Below, one piece after another: positions 11,322 to 21,547 of a stretch of 64,000 nucleotides of DNA. The notes below the pieces were generated by a model that was not told the origin of the DNA, made no database searches, and was given only the letters and a program-made list of their open reading frames with translations. Within the stretch, counting starts at the first letter, position 1. Every line of letters begins with the position of its first letter. The stretch spans positions 1 to 64,000 of the forward strand of contig JBEWZL010000269.1 in the NCBI GenBank assembly GCA_045837725.1. The letters are read 5' to 3'. The position numbers and the translations under genes are program-made. This DNA is from Vermamoeba vermiformis (lineage: Eukaryota > Tubulinea > Echinamoebida).

Positions 11322-13444
11322 TTAATCCCACTCGGCCAATCCGAGCATTTTCTTGTCTAGTTCGGTCGTTTTTGGAAGTTCGTGGAACACGCATTCCCAC
11401 GACATGTTGCCGCGATCCGTGTCATTGCCCGACGAAAACATTTCAGGCTTGCGACCAGTCTTGACGGCTCTATATGACATATGCATTAGTGATTGCAAAT
11501 AAATAATTAGCAAGAGTAAAATTATCGTACCGAGTGGTGTCCTGGCGGTACTTTTCGTAGTAGGAGCAAGATCTGGGAATGCAACGAATGAAGCATTGCA
11601 AGCGCCATTGATTCGAGGTGCTCACAGCGTTAGCATGGGGCAAGCGCGATGACCAAATAAGGAAATCTCCTTTCTTCATCGGGATCTCCTTCACTTCGTT
11701 CTTCACGGTGTCAAAGTCTGCGTAGTTAAGGAACACGTCCTCTTCATATGGCGGCATTCTCTTGCTGCCTAATGACCCACCGAACTCACCAGCCTCATAC
11801 TTGGCTCGGTAATTGCGGATCTTGTCAAGTTTGTGGTGACCTGTGAAATTTCCGTGGGTCAGATCTAGCGTTCAAAAGTGATCACAAATGTTAGTAGTAT
11901 TTACCTGGTAAGCATACAAAGCCACCACCGCCAACTGGACAATCAGAGAGGCAAACACTTCCTTGGTACGCAGGTCCGCCAAGGTACCACAAGTTGAGAT
12001 CCGTGTGGACTGACAATTTGCCGTGCAAGCGCGGGAATGTCAAATTCGTCTGTTGGCCGTCGACTATAGTAAAATATTTAATATGCGGTTCAATTGTAAG
12101 GGAGTGCCAGCCGACTGACACGGGTCAAAAAGTGGTCTGGATCGAACTTACCATCAACCTCGATCCAAGCAGGAGGCTTCATACTGACACGATCGAGCGA
12201 GACAGTCAATTGGTGGTCGCGCAAAAGTTGTGCGAAGAGACTGTACAACTTGGGATCCGTTCTCATTTCATAATACGCGGGCAAATGCCACAAATCAACG
12301 AAACCATTGACACCCAGAACCTTTTGATTGGGTTAATATCGGTAGCATATTACTATATTAGGCAAGTCGATGTCGAGTATACTTACATCGTGAGTCCAAG
12401 TCACGTGGTTGTCTTTCACGAGGCCAGTCAACATGCACGCGCGCAAAAACATTTGTTCCACGAGTCGATCCACGAGTTCATTAGAGAAGAAATTCTGCAA
12501 AGATTAGTAAAGATCATTGCCAAATTTGGAAACGATAAAGGTATCGACTCGTTCATGAAAATTATTTTTTTGGGAGCGTTCAAAATGACATCCGGAATTG
12601 TACTAGTGCAGTAAGATAACAATAGCACTGTATGAGTTAATGTATGACTTACCTCAATAACGAGATAGCCATTGTCTTCCAAGAACTTAATTTGCTCTTC
12701 AGTCAATTGAAAGTCCAAGGCGTGGTCGTGTTTGGCCAGCTCTTCACGCTCTTGTGCAGTCAATCGGATGCGGTCTTCTTCTTCTTTGGCGGCGAATTCT
12801 GCCAGTCTCTTGGTCACACTGCAAGAATATGATCAATATATTACGTAGAAGTAACTCTATAGTGAGCTTATGTCTCAAAAACTTGCGAGATGCGGATCAT
12901 CCGTTCGGACACGAATATTTGCATATAAGGATTCATTATTATTATGCTTACTTGTCTTGGTATTCTTGAGAAATGACATCGCCGTTCATGTCGTACAAGA
13001 CGCCATTGACTTCAAGTGTTTCGAGCAGTAGATCCACAGAACAGAAGCTCATTAGTAACATAATTTCGAATTATTATTGGTTACTAATAGTACTTATCTC
13101 GATCAAGATCTGGCTTCATTTTCAAAGCACGCACGTACAAAGTAGTGGCTCTGAGGTAAAATCAAAGTCAAAATTTGATATTGATATTTTATATTAATTC
13201 AACGGTTGAGTAATACTCATCTCCTCGCTCTATATAAAGCGGGAAGCACAGTCAAATTTAATTTAAAATTAGTATTTACGAAAATAATCAAAAAATATTT
13301 TAAAACTGTCCTTACTCTTTAAGCTTGCCTTCCTTCTCAAGATGAATAGCATTTAGATATATCTCCTCTGCGGTTTGTTTTTTCGGTTCCTAAAATAAAT
13401 TGTTAGCAACATAAACCAGGATCCGAGCTGCTCGGCTGTACCAT
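11322..13444 (-). CDS. Phytanoyl-CoA dioxygenase (PhyH) superfamily protein with TPR-like N-terminus
   Basis: About eleven exons join in phase. The N-terminus carries one TPR-like helical pair (AEEIYLNAIHLEKEGKLKEA and TLYVRALKMKPDLD). A charged linker and the usual PhyH entry segment follow (LTEEQIKFLEDNGYLVIEN). The iron ligands of the 2-oxoglutarate-dependent family are visible: HTD in LHGKLSVHTDLNLW, a later His in SSRLPHANAV, and the 2-oxoglutarate-binding Arg just after in QWRLQCFIR; LPGHHKL fits the usual P-G-x-H turn. These enzymes hydroxylate small molecules or lipids with Fe(II) and 2-oxoglutarate. The substrate cannot be told. The best start is an exon holding ATG alone (13442-13444), spliced by a GTACAG donor to EPKKQTAEE; no other in-frame Met precedes the TPR. 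There is no targeting signal, so it is probably cytosolic. Confidence 0.8.
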
Positions 13445-13875
13445 TAATTTGGGCTGTTTGATCGCTAATTATGATAGCTGTATTGTGTTACATGAGTAAA
13501 ATCTATGGTAGTAAAGCCTCTGAACAAATTAATTTAATTAAAAAATTAGCCCCCTCAATTCTCGCGCTTTTCCCGCTTTTGATTCGATAATAGATTATTC
13601 AAATACATGCCCAAGCTAGAGATAGAGCTAGTATATCTCGATAAGGCTACTGCCCGTCTTTCTTTGTCAATCAAGTTGAAACACGACAGGATTGTACCGC
13701 AGAGGACCGCCGTGTCCACTCAAAACAAAAAACGTCGATTCTCGATAGTTTAAATAGTCAACAATTATGTATAAAGCATATGACCAATATTTATGGTTTA
13801 TTCACCCGTCTTTGAGACGAAACAAAAATGTAACAGAGCAAATCTGTTACCATAGAACGCTATAAACAACAATAT
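13445..13875. other. Intergenic stretch with one strong 3'-UTR hairpin
   Basis: No gene is seen. At 13830-13850 there is a perfect 8-bp stem (GTAACAGA, loop GCAAA, TCTGTTAC), 26 bases past the stop of the minus-strand MORN gene, so it would lie in that transcript's 3' untranslated region. The rest is AT-rich spacer between two minus-strand genes. Confidence 0.5.
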
Positions 13876-15888
13876 TTAGAGATTCTTAATGAGCATTTCC
13901 TTGAACTTCTCTTCGTTAATACGAGCCTCCTCGCCGAGATCAAAAGAGCCTTCAATGGTCAAAACACCACCAGATTCTCTCTTCAAGTTCAATGAGTGAA
14001 GCTTAGGAACGCAGCGAACGACGACCTTGGACAACTCTTTGCCTAGTTCCTCCTATTTAAATATTTTGGTAAGTGCCTGATAATTTTAAAAGGAGCAAGA
14101 TCTGATCGAAATTAAACAAATTGCTAAAGCTCTTGTTCGCGTGCAAATTTGTCAAGCCATGCATTATATATTAAATTAGAATTTTTGGCAAATTAAAAAT
14201 GAATTTGATGGTGTTGGCATCAAAATAATGATCTGGCGCCAACCATGGATGTCACTTACAGCGTAGAATTTATCTTCAGCCAATCTCAAAAGACCTTCAA
14301 CAACAGGGTTGACGACCAAACCTGACTTGTAGACGAACAAAGTCCAAACAGCGACGGATGGCGGGTTCTGTGTGTTGAACGAGTTGACATCCACGTCGAC
14401 GGATAGCTTAGGGAAGACGGACTAATGGAATATGTAAGTATGCATAGTAACATTGATAAACAGATAAGACAATTAGACGCAACGATCTTCCAAAACACGT
14501 GTTTGGGGATGCGCGTTACGTTCAGCGAAAAGACCGCGTAGATGCATCACCTGAACTTACTTGAAGTTTCTTATTCAGGGCGGGCAAAGTCTGTTCTTGG
14601 AACTCCTTCAAAGCCATCTTCATTTGCAAGTTGAGTGGGCCAGGAGCAGGAGCCTTTTCAGTACCCAAAGGAACGGATGTGGTAAGTTCTATTCAAATAT
14701 AGCGTTAATAAGCCGATCTTCGCGATAAAGCGTCATATTATGGGGTGAATAAGATGGATAGGCCAAAGAATTTGAGCAAAATAGTTCACTAGCGGAATTA
14801 GCGGATTTGACATCCAGAATCTGCGTTGAGCTTACCTCCAACAATGTTCTTAGAGACAAGGTCGATATGGCATTGCTCCTTAAGAGTATTGATGAACTTA
14901 TCGACGGTGAAGGGAGTGGAGTTAGCGGCAACAGGCTTTGTTTCGCGAAGCAATCCGTCTTCAGAATAGAAATGGAGTGTAGAAGAGTTATCGGGCCAAA
15001 TATAGCGACCAGCACCAGTTCTACATTGAGCACGACATTAGACACGTAAAGTAGGTAAACCTAAATCTTTGAATTGCGCTGATCTTACCGTCGTCCGTTT
15101 CTCCAAACGCCGTGGAAAGTTGCGCCAGTGATTTCTACTTCAATACCAGGACCGTTCTATATATGAAACATTACGATTAGCGTATGATCAAATGACTCGA
15201 GACGAGAATCGTTTTTTCTATTTTTAGAGCGGATCCAAGTTTACCTTTTCGTCATATTTCCATTCGCCCTTGAATACGGTGCCATCAGGGTAAGTGAGCT
15301 CGCCATAGCCATGACGGTGGTTGAATCTGAATAAGCCCTTGTACTCGCCGATCAGGTTGCATTGAGCTGAAGCAGAAAAAATTCAGAACACGAAACGAAT
15401 CACAATATACGGCAGAACTCACCTCCGAATAGAGTTGCAACACCGTATCCATGTCTGTAGCCCAATCTCCATTCGCCGTTGTACAAGATCAGGTTTGTTA
15501 ACTTATCGCGGGCAACTCCTGCGAGAATTGGGGATTAATTGAGACATTTGGGGAGTTTAGAAAGAAATTACATACCAATACCATTGGCCATAACGGCATT
15601 ATCGCTCTTAGATTCGTAAACACGAGAAGCAGCGGTGCATCCAGCGTAGATCGTGTTCCTATTGATTGACGGTCAGTTAAATGATTTTAACAATATTAAT
15701 AGGTATTCTTACTTCAATTCAACATGAGGGTTATGAAAGAAGTTCGCAAGCTCATAAGCTTTGCTAGATCTGAAGGCTTCGTATTCAGAAGGCTGAGATG
15801 TGTTGACATTGCTCGTCTTGATTTGCGCTACGCCTCCAACGTAAATAACGTTGTTATTGGCGGTGATATTTCCTTTTTGTTCAGCCAT
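13876..15888 (-). CDS. MORN-repeat protein
   Basis: About nine exons join in phase to roughly 350 residues. The start MAEQKGNITANNN at 15888 is chosen because an upstream in-frame extension is very hydrophobic and unlike the family. Residues about 60-200 hold MORN-type repeats, for example YNGEWRLGYRHGYGV, IGEYKGLFRFNHRHGYGE followed by YPDGTVFKGEW, and FHGVWRNGRRTGAGRY. These repeats form beta-hairpin rods that often sit at membranes or cytoskeletal sites. The C-terminal 150 residues are a separate domain (about LNLQMKMALKEFQEQTLPAL through SVAVWTLFVYKSGLVVNPVV to KVVVRCVPKLHSLNLKRESG) that I do not recognise; its strand-helix-strand look suggests a compact alpha/beta fold. There is no signal peptide. 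Repeat assignment is firm; function is unknown. Confidence 0.82.
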
Positions 15889-17197
15889 TTGTGTTGGTGT
15901 TGTTCTGTAGGTAAAGGTCAGATGCGACTCCAAAAAAATTTGTATTTTTTGTAGGTGACCCAGAAAAGAGACAGGAACCACATCTTAACGTGCCTTTGAC
16001 CGTTTTTGACCAGAATTCTTAGCTCACACGGTTTATGGAGGCTTGTGAGCTATTTTCGAGCCTTCTCGTCAAATCCGGACCTGACGTAACGCTGCCTATT
16101 CAAGCGCAGCAAAAATTAGTTTAGTTAGTGAGACAATCCAAAACACAAGCAACAATTCATTAATATTCAGGTTATTTTTTAGGTCAGTACGCAATCAAAG
16201 CACGAGCTTCCAGATCCCCTGCTCACATGCCAGCCTCAACATTATGCTACTAGCGATATTATATTGAATTTTGAACGAAAGATCAACTGCTAGGCTATTC
16301 AATTGAAGCATTGAAAACAAACTGCAGATCCGGTACCTCTTCTCCAGTGTTCTCGCCACATTATCCTCTCCGCGATCTCTTTTTTATGATGTAATTTTTT
16401 TTTTTTTTTTTTTTATTTTTTTTTTTTTTTTTTGCGGTAAGTATGTACGGTCAACAGGGGAACGGATCCTTGTTCCGTTTCGCTCGAATGTGCAAACCTA
16501 CAAAGTCTTTCCATCTTGATCAAGATCGTACATATTGGATATATATACGATGTGCCTATTCTGACATCTATCTTGTTTTCAGGTTGAAATCTCAGACCGG
16601 CCCTGAAGTGCGGCCACTTTAGGTACCAAAAAAACTAGGTTGTCACGTACGCTTTTCTCATTTCTCGTTGCGATTAGTAGCGTAGACTAGAGCTCAATGG
16701 TATGTTCGTCATCTTATTATTACTCGAATTAGTAGTACTAACGTTAAAAAGGGACTGTCCTTGCACGCTCGATCTGCAGTTCTTAGTAAAGAGATCGAGA
16801 AATGGAGCGATCTTCCATCTTATACTAATGCGTGGCAATACAACCGTTTGCGCTAGGGCTTATGTGATGATTCAACGTTTGTACGAGGCCTGCAGATCGA
16901 CCTTTGTCAGATACGACAAAAACTCGCATTCATCCCATCCTCTTGTAATTCTATGACCGTAGCGCGTAGATTTTATTATGAAAGGTACGATTTATTTATA
17001 CCAAGCAAAGTGTATCGAAATTTATAATTTAATCGTTACGAATCCACTTTCAAGATTTTGAGCAGATTTTGATCATCACTGCTACTTATAATTCTATCAT
17101 ATAATTATAAATGAAATAGTCGAATTAGTGCTAATACTATTTATTAGGCGCTATCTAGAGCTGTACAATTCGAAGTTCATTCGCGACACGAAGATCT
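15889..17197. other. Intergenic region, no gene seen
   Basis: About 1.3 kb between two minus-strand genes. Short open frames here have no splice-consistent extension and no domain-like pattern. The only structure noted is a long T tract at 16395-16433. Confidence 0.5.
16395..16433. repeat. Homopolymer T tract (T20-A-T18)
   Basis: A run of 20 T, one A and 18 T. It lies in the spacer between the MORN gene and the small gene at 17198-17792. On the minus strand it is a poly(A) tract, but no target duplication or retrogene was found beside it. Its length may be a sequencing estimate. Confidence 0.85.
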
Positions 17198-17792
17198 TTA
17201 CAAAACCTTGGTGACATCGAAGTCAGAGTAGTAGCTCAAGTACAAATAGAAGTAGTTGGCAGTAGTGTAGAGGTACATGTTGCCGTCCTTGAATTGAACG
17301 AGAGTGGCGCTGTCCCAGTTGTCAGTAAGACCGAGGATGATCTTCTTGTTGGGGATGGCCTCAACGAGAGCCTCCTTGATCATATCATCGGAGCAGTTCT
17401 TCTCGAACCTGTAAGCATAATTACGTAAGTTACTATCAAATTTTTGATTTTTTTTATGAAATTTAACGGCAGTTTGTTTTTTGTGAATTTTGAATTGGGA
17501 TCGTGAATCAAATTTGATTTTGAAAGATTATATTATAATATTAATATGATACTTACAACTTGACAACAGTGGCGAGGTAGCCGTCGTCGTTGTAGAGGGC
17601 CTCACCGAAGCGCTCGTGGTAGCTAGATCCGCCCTTGATCAAAGCAATGACGAAGTCTTCGAACTTGGGGTCGGTGGTGAACTCGAAGTCAACGCCAGAA
17701 GCGGCCTTCAACTTGGCGAGGAGAGGAGCCTTCTTAGCCTCAGCATCGCGGAGGTTCTTCTTGTGAGCAAGGGTAACTTTAGCGTCGGCCAT
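17198..17792 (-). CDS. Small protein of unknown function, codon use of a highly expressed gene
   Basis: Two exons (17792-17557 and 17408-17198) join in phase to 148 residues, starting MADAKVTLAHKKNLRDAEAK. The middle has DFEFTTDPKFEDFVIALIKG and the end ALVEAIPNKKIILGLTDNWD followed by NYFYLYLSYYSDFD. Codons are strongly biased to GAG, AAG, GTC and AAC compared with neighbours, which is typical of abundant cytosolic or cytoskeletal proteins. There is no signal peptide, membrane helix or known motif. An upstream in-frame extension exists but lies in likely 5' leader. The size and helical N-terminus would suit a small actin-binding or stress protein, but I do not recognise the family and make no assignment. 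Confidence 0.75.
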
Positions 17793-19257
17793 TGTTAGAG
17801 TGTTGAGTTGTTGATTGTTCTTTAGTTTTGAACTGAATGAATAGAACGATGGTAACCGATTGCTATTTATCCTTGGCCCTTCTAACAAATATCTTAGGTT
17901 TGAGAAATTTCCTTTGTGACAGGTTGTGAAGAAATGTGAATCTGTCAGAAAAAACTACGATTACGAAGAGTTTATCGATGCGATTGGCTTAGTAACGACT
18001 ATTTATGATCCAAATAGACATGTCTATTGAAAGATCTGGTTAATTTCGATAATATCAAACGCGGAGTCAAGCGGATTAGCTGAATCGTGGTCAAAAAGCC
18101 ACAAATAGAAGTCATTTGATTTATTTGACAGCTCACAATACCTATCAAAAAACAATAGATTTGCCTACAGTGCGGCAAGACAACGCTTAAACCATCGCTA
18201 TCAAGACTTGACGATCGAAGGGTTATTATTCAATTTTATAGGCATTGCCTGATCCATCTTCGAACCTCGAAAACAGCAATAGCAGACCACACAACCACCA
18301 TCGCACACCCAGAATAGGTTAAGAATGTCAATTAATGACCTATGTTCTAGAAGACTGGCTTGGGCATGGTCTTGTCCCTATGAATCACGTCGTGGGACGG
18401 GCCCGTCCCTTTGGATCTGACGCTATGTGGGGGACAAACAGTCCCCTAAATCACGCGGCATAACAACGTATTCCGCGGTGTTGATTCAAGCTGGTTGTGG
18501 ACGAGATCTGCGTTGAGATCAGAGGAGGACTGGTCAGCAGTCCGTTCTTGAAGATCTGACCTACCGGCTTCAAATCCAATTATATTCTGGATTCATCCAT
18601 GTGGGTGTTCAAGAACGGTCAAGAAAGCTAGCCGACGATACAAGAAGCAATACTAATGGTCTTAAAGTTGCAACTGACTCGAATAGAGGTAAGTTTGACG
18701 ACTTTCTACTTTTATTCGGCATTACGAGCTCCCATATTGGAATTCCAGCTTAATAGCACTATAAATAAACGAGGAGTTTACAAGATCAATAGAGATGTAG
18801 AGTACTAAGCGTTACGCGTGAATTTCCGTGGATCGACTTGAATTCAAAGATTTTCGTTTTTTTGAATCTTCTCAAGCAATATTGCGCTCAAATAACAACA
18901 TCATTCATTACACAAAGCATAATCAAGCTTCATTTCGCGATCTTATCTGGTAACCGCAGAACTGCGGATCGAGTCGTGCTGTAACTCTTCAACTCGAATT
19001 GTTACAAGGTTTCGTATCAATGATCTTGATTTGATCGTGTTGATATCTTCGAAATTGTAGTTTCAAAAAGTCGTGCTTCTTTCAATCATTACCAAACAGA
19101 GATCGCGGTATCGCCTTTTTATCCTGGGAATTTACCTATTCACAACGACACCATATAACAAGGCATTGAAACAGCGATACGATCTCCGACTCTCCACGGA
19201 CTGTAAGGGAAAACAAGAGCACATGTTCGAAATGAAAAAACTTGTTATAATCTTGCC
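17793..19257. other. Intergenic region with GC-rich hairpins
   Basis: About 1.5 kb without a supportable gene, between a minus-strand and a plus-strand gene, so promoters for both should lie here. A GC-rich island at about 18355-18470 holds two strong inverted repeats, listed separately. The rest is AT-rich. Confidence 0.5.
18394..18446. repeat. Perfect 16-bp palindrome plus a second GGGGAC/GTCCCC hairpin
   Basis: GGGACGGGCCCGTCCC at 18394-18409 is its own reverse complement. Twenty bases on, GGGGAC (18430-18435) pairs with GTCCCC (18441-18446) across AAACA. A related GGGAC-CC-GTCCC hairpin is in an intron at 37878-37889. Confidence 0.8.
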
Positions 19258-20205
19258 ATGTCAGCAACAACGAGTGCTACACCCGGTGTAGTGAATCATA
19301 AGCTCTCGTGGGAGGAAATAGCGCAGTTGATTGCAACGGATGTGACTCTATTAGGCAGGCTTCCTGCTGATCTTCAGGTAATAATAAGAAATTGACGAAT
19401 AATAAATAATGCAACGGTACACTATAATATCCGTTAATTACGGATAATTTTGTAGCAGGCGCCAATAACAATAATTATTTACTAATATTTATTATTTAGC
19501 ATTATCGTGATCGTAGGGCGGAGATATTATCACAATTTGCTACGATGGGCGACTATGTATTTTGTAAAACATTTAATATGCCTGTAAGTATACAAATATC
19601 AATAGTAATTTATCTTTGGATTGACCTGTCAAGGAATTGCCTACTAACCGCTAAATAAAGCGATATTCCATTAATTATTTGGTTACGGTCATTGATTTAT
19701 TTATTAGGTAATTTTGGGACCAGATGGCAAAAAGATTGCAGATGTATCGAAAAAAGCGGATGCGCAACAAATTTTGTTCGAAAAGAACGATTTTCCTTAC
19801 GGCGTAGAAGACAGTATAGAACATGTAAGTTTTACTAGTAAAGAATTATACCAAAATAGGCAATTAATCGTACGATTTAGAACCTCATCTGGAGTTTGAC
19901 ACCACTATCAAGCGAAGAGATAATTGCTTTTGCCACCAAAAATTTGCCTAATCACGAGGTAATTATATATTTTTAACTTTAGTAGCATATTAGCGATCAC
20001 GCACAGTCCCAGCACTTGGATCCGATCAACGTTGATCTTGGTGATACTTTACGTTGCTTGATATGCGATCGTTTTTAGCGCATAAATATTTAGTATTAAT
20101 ATTCATTACAATTTATAGTTTCAATGGTTCATTAATCCTCCAGCAACGCAAAGTGTCAAAGAAATTTTTCACGCGCATATCTTTTCTAGACCAAAGAGAC
20201 ACTAG
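19258..20205 (+). CDS. DUF3605 family protein
   Basis: Five exons (19258-19377, 19500-19583, 19708-19824, 19881-19958, 20119-20205) give 161 residues. The family signature is clear: an N-terminal LLGRLPADLQHYRDRRAEIL segment (the opening L-x-R-x-P...Y motif), then FEKNDFPYGVEDSIEHNLIW, then FQWFINPPATQSVKEIFHAH. DUF3605 is known mainly from fungi and some algae and protists and has no settled function. The conserved Asn-Asp-x-Pro-Tyr-Gly, His and Trp-Phe-x-Asn-Pro-Pro residues suggest a small-molecule or active-site role, which is inference. No targeting signal is present. The protein is about the family's core length. Confidence 0.85.
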
Positions 20206-20370
20206 AGGTCTTATTAAGTTAAACTAGCACGCGTAATATACGTATTATCGGGTACTAATAAGCAATCGTAGAGAAACCTTTTTTGACACATCTAGCCTCA
20301 ACGCGATTTTCAAATAAAATGTGAATAAAGAAACAGCTGTCATATTTTTGCAACCCATTTCAAAAGAAAT

Positions 20371-21157
20371 ATGAATATGCAACAAGTCGAGGGATGGGAT
20401 TATCTTATTAAGGTATATTATAGTATACGTTGTTTATTCTAAATCCAGATCGATCTGACGTTATTTTTCAGCTGTTGGTTGTCGGTCCTTCTAAGAGCGG
20501 CAAGTCAAGCTTAATAAGAAGGTTTATCATGGGCGAAGAAGGCTATGCAGCTAACCCCATGAATAACGAAGATTTTGTAAGTCAGATCGAAATTTTCAAT
20601 CCTTGATCGGAGATTAATTAGCTTTTCGAAGTTTGTGAAGAATATTGTGTCGCCTTATACATCCAAAACGGTTCGTTTGCAAGTATTTGAATACTCAGGA
20701 TTGACAGGGTAAGTCGGTAAATTAAAGAATCCAACAGATTTGTTTTTGTAACGGATGCGATTTCAGGTCAGAGTCGTTTTATCGAGGAGTAGACGGAGTT
20801 ATGGTCGTATATGAATGTACTGATGATGATGCGCAAAGAACTATCAGAGACTATTTGGACTTGATCCACCGCTACTCGCCGCACAATGTGAAGGCTCTTC
20901 TTGTCGCCACTAAAACAGATCTGAAAGCAAGCTTACCGTCAAGTATACAATATAGAACGGACATATTAGATCAAAAGGACTATTTGAATGCGGAAACAAG
21001 TGCGAAAGAGAATTTGGGAGTGGATGCAGCCTTCTTCAAAATAATCAGATCCATCGAGCAAGAATTTGCTTCGAAACAAAAGAACAATAACGATAATACT
21101 AGCGAGATCATAGGCGACCAACCAATACAAAAAAGGAAGCTTTGCGTAATCTGTTAA
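20371..21157 (+). CDS. Divergent Ras-superfamily small GTPase
   Basis: Four exons (20371-20412, 20472-20576, 20632-20708, 20767-21157) join in phase to 204 residues. G1 is intact (GPSKSGKSSLI, a GxxxxGKS loop). G3, normally WDTAGQE, reads FEYSGLTGSE, so the Mg-coordinating Asp is Glu and the catalytic Gln is missing. G4 is TKTDL rather than NKxD and G5 is SAKE. The tail ends KRKLCVIC, a basic stretch and a CaaX-like box that should be prenylated, so membrane attachment is likely. It probably binds GTP but hydrolyses it poorly without a partner; this is inference from the G3 changes. Exon 3 begins at the second of two nearby AGs; the first gives an early stop. Confidence 0.82.
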
Positions 21158-21547
21158 CAAAAATGCATAAAGTATACGGATGCTTCGAATGAACCAGTGT
21201 GCCAGCTATTGATTGAACTGCCTGCGAGTAGAAACGATAAATCTTATTAATATATATCAAAGAAGTCGTACTGGTATGTTGTCTTGTTAACCCGCTTTGA
21301 TTCTAATTGACCGATAGGACCAAGATCTGCCGGGCTCGGACTTTGCGACTCTTAAAGGTCTTTGAACTACTTCTTCATAAAACAAGAATGTCTTATCATC
21401 ATAGGTAAAGTTGGAAACGACTGAAAATTGGCTTTACTTGAAATATCCATATTTGGAAAGTCGAAAAGATTTTGTAACGAGACTGCAGTAAGTTTTATTA
21501 TTATTTTTAATTTTTGCTAAGACTGCCATCAAGAAGTGGTACTACAA
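21158..21547. other. Intergenic spacer
   Basis: About 390 AT-rich bases between two plus-strand genes. A 3' end for the GTPase gene and a promoter for the next gene are expected; no further feature is seen. Confidence 0.5.

Noticed and set aside
16702-16956. Plus-strand 85-codon frame
   Set aside because: No start context, splice extension or domain-like sequence; left as spacer.
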